A stretch of 64,000 nt of DNA, taken from Bacillota bacterium. Lineage in GTDB: Bacteria; Bacillota; Clostridia; Peptostreptococcales; Anaerovoracaceae. The number at the start of each line of letters is the position of its first letter. Position 1 is the stretch's first letter. Position numbers and translations under genes: made by a program. Below, in pieces: positions 36,723 to 42,730 of the stretch. The notes below the pieces were generated by a model. That model saw nothing but the letters and a program-made list of their open reading frames with translations. It searched no databases and was not told where the DNA came from. The stretch is taken from contig JAFUCA010000008.1 of the NCBI GenBank assembly GCA_017459895.1, forward strand, positions 1 through 64,000, in the 5' to 3' direction.

Positions 36723-36878
36723 ATGGAGAAAGAGAAGAAAACGACGATATCAAAACAGCAGCTGGAGACGATTCTGGAGCAGATCGCCCAGACCCGGTAC
36801 GGATCGGTCACCGTGATCGTGCAGGACGGCAAGGTGATCCAGGTGGAGAAGCATGAGAAGATCCGGCTGACGAAATGA
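36723..36878 (+). CDS. yezD: YezD-family small protein (DUF2292)
   Basis: A 51-residue protein from the ATG at 36723, 5 bases after AGGAGG; an upstream in-frame ATG has no ribosome site. The pattern QLETILEQIAQTRYGSVTVI followed by VQDGKVIQVEKHEKIRL is that of YezD/DUF2292 proteins. They often lie beside sulfur-metabolism genes; biochemical function is unknown. Lying after larE, a sulfur transferase, fits that link. Confidence 0.85.
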   Translation: MEKEKKTTISKQQLETILEQIAQTRYGSVTVIVQDGKVIQVEKHEKIRLTK

Positions 36879-36897
36879 TCGGATCAAAGAGAAATGA

Positions 36898-36931
36898 AAC
36901 AGCGGCCGCATCTTCTGCGGGCCGTTGTTTT
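36898..36931. terminator. Bidirectional terminator between yezD and the APC permease
   Basis: AACAGCGGCCGCA and TGCGGGCCGTTGTTTT pair into a GC-rich stem. T-runs lie on the plus-strand exit and, more weakly, on the minus-strand exit, so it can serve both convergent genes. Confidence 0.75.
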
Positions 36932-37002
36932 GGCTTTGCGGAGGATGCAGTCGCTGTTTCGATGTTGCAGAGAAGTCACTGCAAAATATATGGGGTGTTG
37001 TG

Positions 37003-38523
37003 TCAGTTGCTTTCACGGTTTTCCGACTGCATCTTGGAGAGCAGGATCTTTTCGACGCTGACCCCCTCCCAACGGCCATGCAGGAAGTTATCCTTGATGC
37101 GCAGGAAGAAGACGATGCCCAGCCCGATCCACGCCAGCAGGATGATCATCGAGGGGACGCTGAGGAACCCCGGAGATCCCGGCACGAAGGACAGGATGAT
37201 GAAGAAAGCAGCCAGCACCATGCCGATCGCGCTGATCACAGTCTGGAATTTCAGACCTTCCTTGCGGGCCATGACCATGGCGGTGGCACAGGTGTAGGTG
37301 AATCCGATGGCTGCGCCGACACAGGTCATATCCACGATCCAGGAGAGCACCTGCCGTCCGAAGAACGGGCAGATCAGAGAGATCGCCATCAGGAAGAAGG
37401 TGGCCTTGTGGGGCGTACCGTATTTGTGATGAAGCTTTCCGAAGAATCCGGGCAGAGCATCTGCGTAGGACATGGAGAACATCAGCCGGCTGCCGGACAG
37501 GTAGAAGGCGTTCATTCCCGAAAGAACGGCACACAGCATGGCAATTCCCATGAGCAGAACTCCGATGTATCCGATGGAGTGAAGTACCATCTCACCGGTC
37601 GCCCAGTCGGGGTTGCCAAGCATCATGCCGCCCCAGGGCTCCACGATGGAGGTGATGAAGATCACCGCGGCATAGATGACAGCGCCGCACATGATCGCCG
37701 AAACCATGATTTTCAGGGCTGCCTTGTGGGAGAAGTTGTACTCCTCCGCGGCCTGCGGGATGCAGTCGAATCCGACGAAGCAATAGGGCGCATAGCAGGC
37801 GATGGCAATAATGCAGGCGATACCGGATTTAGAGACGACAGAGCTATCCTGAATCTCCGCGAAGAACGGCGTCATATTGGAGAAATCCGGCTTGGTGAGC
37901 AGGACGCCGCAGACGCAGACCAGAACGGATCCGGCCAGCAGGATCGCGACCAGAGTCTGGAACCAGCCGGCGGATTTGACCCCTTTGACGTTCATCAGAC
38001 CGAGAGCGATGATGAAGAACCAGGCCAGCATGACCTCGCCAATGTACACATCCCATCCGGCAACGGTGTACAGGTATCCGAACTGGAACACGCCGGGGAC
38101 AACGTACCGGGTGACCATGGCAATGGCCGTTGAGTTCAGCGGGATCAGCGACCAGTAGCCGAGGACCAGGAACCATCCGCAGACAAAAGCGTGCTTCTTG
38201 CCGAAGGACGCATCCGCGTAGACGAATTCTCCGCCGGACAGAGGGTATTTCTTGATGCAGTAACCGTAGCTGAAGGAAATAATGGCCATGACCATACCGC
38301 CAATAAGCATTCCCAGCATCGCGGAAGGACCAGCCTTTGGAAGAAAATTCACCCCCGGCATAACGAAACAGCCCCACCCGATGATGGCGCCGAGAGCCAG
38401 GGCCCAGATGTTCATCTTGCCCAGATCCTTCTTAAAAGTACCTTGAGGAGCTTCCTCTGCCAGACCGGCACCGGTACGGGGCAGCGCGGTGGCTCCGCCT
38501 TGTGTCATGATTTGATCTTTCAT
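37003..38523 (-). CDS. APC-superfamily amino acid permease
   Basis: A 506-residue permease with about 12 membrane helices. The start at 38523 has GGAG 9 bases upstream. The APC signature is in helix 1: IWALALGAIIGWGCFVMPGV, and SFSYGYCIKKYPLSGGEFVY follows. Central FVGFDCIPQAAEEYNF is a well-conserved APC element. The family exchanges or imports amino acids or polyamines with protons or sodium. It is divergent from a LysR gene across an AT-rich spacer, so that regulator probably controls it. Substrate unknown. Confidence 0.9.
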   Translation of the reverse strand: MKDQIMTQGGATALPRTGAGLAEEAPQGTFKKDLGKMNIWALALGAIIGWGCFVMPGVNFLPKAGPSAMLGMLIGGMVMAIISFSYGYCIKKYPLSGGEFVYADASFGKKHAFVCGWFLVLGYWSLIPLNSTAIAMVTRYVVPGVFQFGYLYTVAGWDVYIGEVMLAWFFIIALGLMNVKGVKSAGWFQTLVAILLAGSVLVCVCGVLLTKPDFSNMTPFFAEIQDSSVVSKSGIACIIAIACYAPYCFVGFDCIPQAAEEYNFSHKAALKIMVSAIMCGAVIYAAVIFITSIVEPWGGMMLGNPDWATGEMVLHSIGYIGVLLMGIAMLCAVLSGMNAFYLSGSRLMFSMSYADALPGFFGKLHHKYGTPHKATFFLMAISLICPFFGRQVLSWIVDMTCVGAAIGFTYTCATAMVMARKEGLKFQTVISAIGMVLAAFFIILSFVPGSPGFLSVPSMIILLAWIGLGIVFFLRIKDNFLHGRWEGVSVEKILLSKMQSENRESN

Positions 38524-38673
38524 GTTCTGACACTCCTTTCCCATATTCAAGTGATCGACTTGCTTTGCTATTGTCAGTATATTCGCTCTTGTTATATATG
38601 TATAATTGATATAAAATATATTTAACATCTGTATTTCATATATTATGCAAAGGCTGGAGAAACGGAGCATACG
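38524..38673. promoter_or_regulatory. Divergent AT-rich control region between permease and LysR genes
   Basis: The 150-base spacer is strikingly AT-rich around 38575-38645, with several ATATAT-type dyads (TATATATGTATA, ATAAAATATATTT, CATATATTATG). LysR proteins bind T-N11-A dyads in such divergent spacers. Exact sites cannot be fixed by eye. Confidence 0.35.
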
Positions 38674-39564
38674 ATGGACCTTCAAACCATGCGGTTTTTT
38701 AAGACGATCGCCGATGCCGGGAGCTTCACTGCGGCGAGCGAGGAACTGCACTATGCGCAGTCGAACCTGAGCACGCAGATCATGAAGCTGGAAGAGGAAC
38801 TGGAGACGGAGCTGTTCCTCAGAAGCAAGCGGGGAGTTGTGCTGACGGCAGCCGGCAGGACTTTTTACGAGTATGTGGAGGAGATCCTGCGGATGAGCGA
38901 GGAGGCGGCATCCGCCCTGCGGGACATGGATACGCCCAGAGGCCAGCTGCGGATCGGTTCCATCGAGGCGCCCGCTCTGCATGATCTGCCGAAGCTGATC
39001 GGAGACTACCACATGAAGTATCCTCAGGTCCGGATCTCTCTCATGACGGATCTGAACGACGTGTTCCCGCAGCTGGTGCTGGATCACACCCTGGACGGGG
39101 CGTTCATGGAGGGGCCGCTGAATCATCCGGAGCTTGCGGAGATCCTCTGCACGAAGGAGCAGCTGGTTCTGGTGGGAAGCAGTTATAATCAGACCATCAC
39201 GGCAGAAGAGATCCTGCAGGGAGAAGAGCTGATCACCTTTCCCGAAGGCAGTTCCTTTCGCAGAAGACTGGAGCGGCTCCTGGCGTCCCGGTCGATCCCA
39301 TACCGGAGCCGGCTGACCATCTTCAATTCCCTCGGGGCAATGATCACCAATATTATCGCGGGGCTGGGGTATGGATATCTGCCCCGTTCCATTGCAGAAG
39401 AATATATAAGAAGGGAACTGATGACGGTCTATCCCCTGGAGGATCCATTCTCCGAATTCGATCTGGTCTTCACGTACCGCAGGGATCATATTCCGGTGGC
39501 CTCTTTTCGGTATTTTACCGAGATGGTCAGGGGTAGTGCTCCGGCAGGTTCTCTGGTAAAATAG
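38674..39564 (+). CDS. LysR-family transcriptional regulator
   Basis: A 296-residue LysR regulator. The N-terminal helix-turn-helix is clear: FFKTIADAGSFTAASEELHY then AQSNLSTQIMKLEEEL, followed by the linker helix and a periplasmic-binding-like effector domain (LRIGSIEAPALHDLPKLIGD). GGAG stands before the ATG. It should control the divergent APC permease, with the transported amino acid as the probable effector. It is followed by a 52-bp repeat array instead of an obvious terminator. Confidence 0.9.
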   Translation: MDLQTMRFFKTIADAGSFTAASEELHYAQSNLSTQIMKLEEELETELFLRSKRGVVLTAAGRTFYEYVEEILRMSEEAASALRDMDTPRGQLRIGSIEAPALHDLPKLIGDYHMKYPQVRISLMTDLNDVFPQLVLDHTLDGAFMEGPLNHPELAEILCTKEQLVLVGSSYNQTITAEEILQGEELITFPEGSSFRRRLERLLASRSIPYRSRLTIFNSLGAMITNIIAGLGYGYLPRSIAEEYIRRELMTVYPLEDPFSEFDLVFTYRRDHIPVASFRYFTEMVRGSAPAGSLVK

Positions 39565-39611
39565 GTATGAAAGAAGGATTTGTCAAGGTACAGGCAAAAA
39601 CGAGCTATGTC

Positions 39612-39870
39612 GTGACAAAATGAAAAATGGATTGTCACGGAAAGAGTCAAAAGGCGAGGCCGCGTGACAAAATGAAGAACCGATTGTCATGGGAAGAGTC
39701 AAAATATAGGGTTGCGTGACAATATTGATAGACCCATCCAGCTTTTTCATAAGAATTTGTCACAGTGATGTCAAAAACGATGTCCTGCGTGACAAACTGA
39801 AAAACACATTGTCACGGAAAGAGCCAAAAGGAGAGGCTGCGTGACACTTTATATGGTGAACAATTGACAC
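39612..39870. repeat. Tandem array of 52-bp GTGACA...TTGTCAC hairpin units
   Basis: GTGACA starts units at 39612, 39664, 39716, 39789 and 39841. Three intervals are 52 bp; the third unit is 73 bp because of a divergent middle. Each unit has GTGACAA, about 15 AT-rich bases, TTGTCAC, then GGAAAGAGTCAAAAGGMGAG and GCTGC or GCCGC. A half unit (ATTTGTCA) precedes at about 39578, and the last unit is cut short. No reading frame or promoter is obvious. The array fills the spacer between the LysR and cyclophilin genes. GTGAC/GTCAC words also recur at 41550 and 42514-42720. Confidence 0.8.
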
Positions 39871-39897
39871 TACCTGCTTGAACAAGGGAGGACGACC

Positions 39898-40542
39898 ATG
39901 AGAAAGAAGCAGTACAGGATCGTTATCGGATGCATCGCGGTTTTGATGGGACTGGCGCTGGCGCTCTGCGGATGCGGGAGCGATGAAGCGGGCAGTGCCG
40001 GCGGCGGGGACAGCGCGGATACCGGAGCGGCAGCGGCCGAAGGCATCGGCATCCACCACGCGGTGATCTCGGTAAAGGATTACGGAGACATCACAGTGGA
40101 GCTGGACGGAGATACGGCGCCCATCACGGTACAGAATTTCATGGATCTGGCAAACGATGGATTCTATGACGGACTGACCTTCCACCGGATCATGGAGGGC
40201 TTCATGATCCAGGGCGGCGATCCCAATGGAGACGGCACCGGAGGATCGGAGCAGACCATCAAAGGAGAGTTCGCATCCAACGGGATCGAAAACGGAATCA
40301 CCCACGAGAAAGGCGTGATCTCCATGGCAAGATCCCAGGATCCGGACAGCGCCAGCTCACAGTTCTTCATCGTGCAGGCGGACTCGGATTTCCTGGACGG
40401 GGACTATGCCGCCTTCGGACACGTGACCGAGGGACTGGACATCGTCGATCAGATCGCGGCGGATGCCCAGCCTTTGGATGATAACGGAACGATCGCGCCG
40501 GACGCGCAGCCGGTCATTGAAACGATCAAGGTGCTGGATTGA
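39898..40542 (+). CDS. Cyclophilin-type peptidyl-prolyl isomerase lipoprotein
   Basis: A 214-residue PpiA/PpiB-type isomerase with a lipoprotein signal (lipobox LALCGC) and an Ala/Gly-rich tether. Core cyclophilin motifs are TVQNFMDLANDGFYDGLTFH, RIMEGFMIQGGDP, and ARSQDPDSASSQFFI in place of the usual MARTxxPxSAxSQFFI. The active-site Arg of FHRI is present. It should help fold secreted proteins outside the membrane; nearby secreted and pilus proteins are possible clients. GGGAGG precedes the ATG. The next gene overlaps its stop (TGATG). Confidence 0.9.
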   Translation: MRKKQYRIVIGCIAVLMGLALALCGCGSDEAGSAGGGDSADTGAAAAEGIGIHHAVISVKDYGDITVELDGDTAPITVQNFMDLANDGFYDGLTFHRIMEGFMIQGGDPNGDGTGGSEQTIKGEFASNGIENGITHEKGVISMARSQDPDSASSQFFIVQADSDFLDGDYAAFGHVTEGLDIVDQIAADAQPLDDNGTIAPDAQPVIETIKVLD

Positions 40543-40925
40543 TGAAGAATAACGAGAGAAACCCAATCGGAATCACCATCGTGGGCATCGTCTGCCTGCT
40601 GTTTTTCGTGGCGTTCATCGCCTACGCGTTCATGGATGTGCCGGGACTGGAAGGGCTGCTGGCGCCGGTATTTGATCTGGTCAATCCCTTTACGACGGGG
40701 GTGTATTTCATGGGGTGCGGGCTTTTGCTCACCCTGATGTACGCCAGAGGGGGCGCCGGGGCGACGCTGGGCATGGTGGTCGCGATCTGTTATCTGGTCA
40801 TGGCGGCCATCTCGCTGGTGGCGTTGCTCAATCTGCACAGCCTGACCATGTACGGACCGAACGTGATTATCGTCATTGCCGGTATCGTGATCATGGTTCA
40901 GCGGGGCAGGAAAAAACGGGGATAA
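40542..40925 (+). CDS. Small four-helix membrane protein, unknown
   Basis: A 127-residue protein starting at the ATG that overlaps the cyclophilin stop by one base, so the two are co-translated. Four predicted helices cover almost its whole length (residues 11-29, 47-66, 69-92, 100-119), with a basic RGRKKRG tail. I recognise no family. Coupling to a secretory isomerase suggests an envelope role. Confidence 0.7.
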   Translation: MKNNERNPIGITIVGIVCLLFFVAFIAYAFMDVPGLEGLLAPVFDLVNPFTTGVYFMGCGLLLTLMYARGGAGATLGMVVAICYLVMAAISLVALLNLHSLTMYGPNVIIVIAGIVIMVQRGRKKRG

Positions 40926-40934
40926 ACAGAGCAA

Positions 40935-41468
40935 CTATTTTTTGAAATCCGGATCGTCCAGCCCTTTCCATCCGAACCGGACAATAGAAACGACGACGGA
41001 GGCCAGAATGACGACTTCCGTCAGCATACCGCCGTAGGCGCCGGTAAGAAAATCATAGAGAAGCCAGGCCGGAGAAACGCAGGCCAGCTCGGACAGGCGG
41101 AACATCTTCGCGTTGTTGGTCCAGTAGGCCAGGGTGCCGACGGCGTAGGCAATAAACGGGAGCAGGCCCAGAGGGCCGTCCCAGGTCATAATCATGTAAA
41201 TCAGACTGGGCACGCAGAAAAGCGGAGCCCAGATTTTCCATTTGAGCCAGGTCCAGTCATCGATCTTGATAAGCAGCAGGTTGCGCAGGATCTGCAATCC
41301 CATGTTAAACAGGCCGCCGGTCGCTCCCAGCATATAGAACTGAATTCCGTAGAACACGTTGCCGAGGGACTGCGTTATGAACAGGGCTTTGTTCGATTTG
41401 ATCTGAAAGGATATGATGAAGCACAGTGTGGACAGCACTCCGAATCCGTTGGCGATGAGTTTAATCAT
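40935..41468 (-). CDS. YgjV-family inner membrane protein
   Basis: A 177-residue membrane protein with the YgjV pattern: NGFGVLSTLCFIISFQIKSN, LGNVFYGIQFYMLGATGG and five to six helices. Function in the family is unclear. No Shine-Dalgarno lies before the ATG; instead a TATAAT ends 6 bases upstream, so the mRNA may be leaderless. It converges on the small membrane-protein gene with a 9-base gap. Confidence 0.8.
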   Translation of the reverse strand: MIKLIANGFGVLSTLCFIISFQIKSNKALFITQSLGNVFYGIQFYMLGATGGLFNMGLQILRNLLLIKIDDWTWLKWKIWAPLFCVPSLIYMIMTWDGPLGLLPFIAYAVGTLAYWTNNAKMFRLSELACVSPAWLLYDFLTGAYGGMLTEVVILASVVVSIVRFGWKGLDDPDFKK

Positions 41469-41474
41469 GGGGAC

Positions 41475-41483
41475 ATTATACCA
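41475..41483 (-). promoter_or_regulatory. Extended -10 promoter placed for a leaderless transcript
   Basis: On the minus strand TGGTATAAT ends 6 bases before the ATG of the YgjV-type gene. Transcription would begin at or within a base of the A of the ATG. The -35 is weak, as often with TGn-extended promoters. Confidence 0.55.
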
Positions 41484-41568
41484 TAGACGAACCCTGAATA
41501 ATAATAGAATCGTTACCGGCGCCGTGTCATAAAGAACGCCAGAAACGATTTGTCAAGTGTCGGCCGGA

Positions 41569-42486
41569 TTACAGAGCCTTGATCTGCGCTGCGATGTAGG
41601 CGCAGGTTCTGGGAGCCTTGGCCTTCAGTGCGGAGGGGCTTTCGCAGTAAGCGGCGAAGGCGTCAGCGAAATACTCTTCTGCGTTCAGACCTGCATGGGG
41701 CTTCACGGGATTTCCGTTCTTATTATATTCGCTCTTCATGATGGCCTTGAACTCGGCGGTCAGATCGCTTCGCCCAGTCTCGATGGCCACGAAGTGTCCC
41801 AGTTCATGGTAAGCAACCTCCGGAACTCTAACGTCGATCTGCTTGATGGATTTGCCGTTTCTGGTGGTGGCGGTGGTCAGTCCCGTCAGGAATTCATCGT
41901 CTCCGAAGTGGAGCCCGTCGGTGGCGCCCTTCATGTTGGTGTTCACATAGAGCTTCCAGCCTTTTTCTTCAAAAGCTCTGGCGACTCTGGTATCGGTCAG
42001 AGGGGCGAGATCGCTGACGCGGTATTCCTTCTTGAAGTGCTTGTAGGTTTCGGTGACGATCATCCGGCGCTGGGTTTTGGTGACCTTCGCCTTCTTATTC
42101 TTGATGGATGCCTTGACGGTGGTTGTCTTATAAGTGGTGATTCTCTGGAATTTGCCGTTGGTCCACTGATAGGATGTCTTCTCCCACACCGGGGCAGCCT
42201 TCTTCGCCTTCTTCACCATAGCCTTCGCCTTCCTGGCGGAAGTGGTGGCAGTCTTTTTCTTAATGTTCTTATAGGTAGTCTTAGTAGATGCGGCCTTCGG
42301 CAGTTTCACTGTCTGTGTCAGGGACGCGTTCTTCGTGTATGCGGTGCTGTCCCAGATGGTGGCGCTCTTGCTGGCGTACAGATCGCCGAAGGCGTGAACT
42401 TCGAAGCCGGTCATCATGGAAGAGACATTCAGAATCGCTGCGACGGCGATGACGATGATGATGATGTTTCTCAGTGTCTTCTTCAT
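41569..42486 (-). CDS. Secreted zinc metalloprotease, anthrax-lethal-factor-like (ATLF) domain
   Basis: A 305-residue secreted protein from the ATG at 42486 (AAGGAG 9 bases upstream). An N-terminal signal or anchor covers residues 6-24. A Lys/Thr/Ala-rich basic linker follows (about 60-140). The C-terminal zincin has H227ELGH231 and the downstream metal-ligand helix E270EYFADAFAAY. This pairing of HExxH with EExxA is that of anthrax lethal-factor-like domains, found in toxins and in many Gram-positive secreted proteases. It is divergent from the pilus operon across a spacer rich in GTGTGAC repeats. Target unknown; it may process surface or host proteins. Confidence 0.85.
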   Translation of the reverse strand: MKKTLRNIIIIVIAVAAILNVSSMMTGFEVHAFGDLYASKSATIWDSTAYTKNASLTQTVKLPKAASTKTTYKNIKKKTATTSARKAKAMVKKAKKAAPVWEKTSYQWTNGKFQRITTYKTTTVKASIKNKKAKVTKTQRRMIVTETYKHFKKEYRVSDLAPLTDTRVARAFEEKGWKLYVNTNMKGATDGLHFGDDEFLTGLTTATTRNGKSIKQIDVRVPEVAYHELGHFVAIETGRSDLTAEFKAIMKSEYNKNGNPVKPHAGLNAEEYFADAFAAYCESPSALKAKAPRTCAYIAAQIKAL

Positions 42487-42513
42487 GGTCCGGCTCCTTG
42501 TCTGGCTGTTTCT

Positions 42514-42681
42514 GGTCACACAATTGTCACGTGTGACCTCTGTGTGACTATATGTTACAACGGTGTGACCAAATACGCAAGGTTTTTTTGGAAGAAATCT
42601 TGTTTTTTTGAAAGTACAAACCCGGAAAATCACTTTTAAAACCCGGATTTTGACTTTCGTGTGACGTTCCGTCGATATAAT
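42514..42681. promoter_or_regulatory. Repeat-rich divergent control region of metalloprotease and pilus operon
   Basis: GGTCACAC-N9-GTGTGACC (42514-42538) is a perfect 8-bp dyad. GTGTGAC recurs in direct orientation at 42531, 42542, 42563 and 42659; the first three are 11 and 21 bases apart, one and two helix turns. ACCCGGA followed by ACTTT recurs at 42620 and 42641 with a 21-base period. A leftward promoter TTGCGT-N17-TAACAT overlaps the GTGTGAC sites. A rightward TATAAT is at 42676-42681 with no good -35. Direct repeats one helix turn apart are the known mode for SARP-type activators, and BTAD-type genes lie downstream. Confidence 0.55.
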
Positions 42682-42730
42682 TCGGGTTGTACATGGGAAA
42701 ACGATACGGGTTAAGTGACAATAACGATAA

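Noticed and set aside
38524..39489. A long N-terminal extension of the APC permease frame
   Set aside because: It runs through the AT-rich promoter region and the divergent LysR gene. The ATG at 38523 has a proper ribosome site and starts a normal-length permease.
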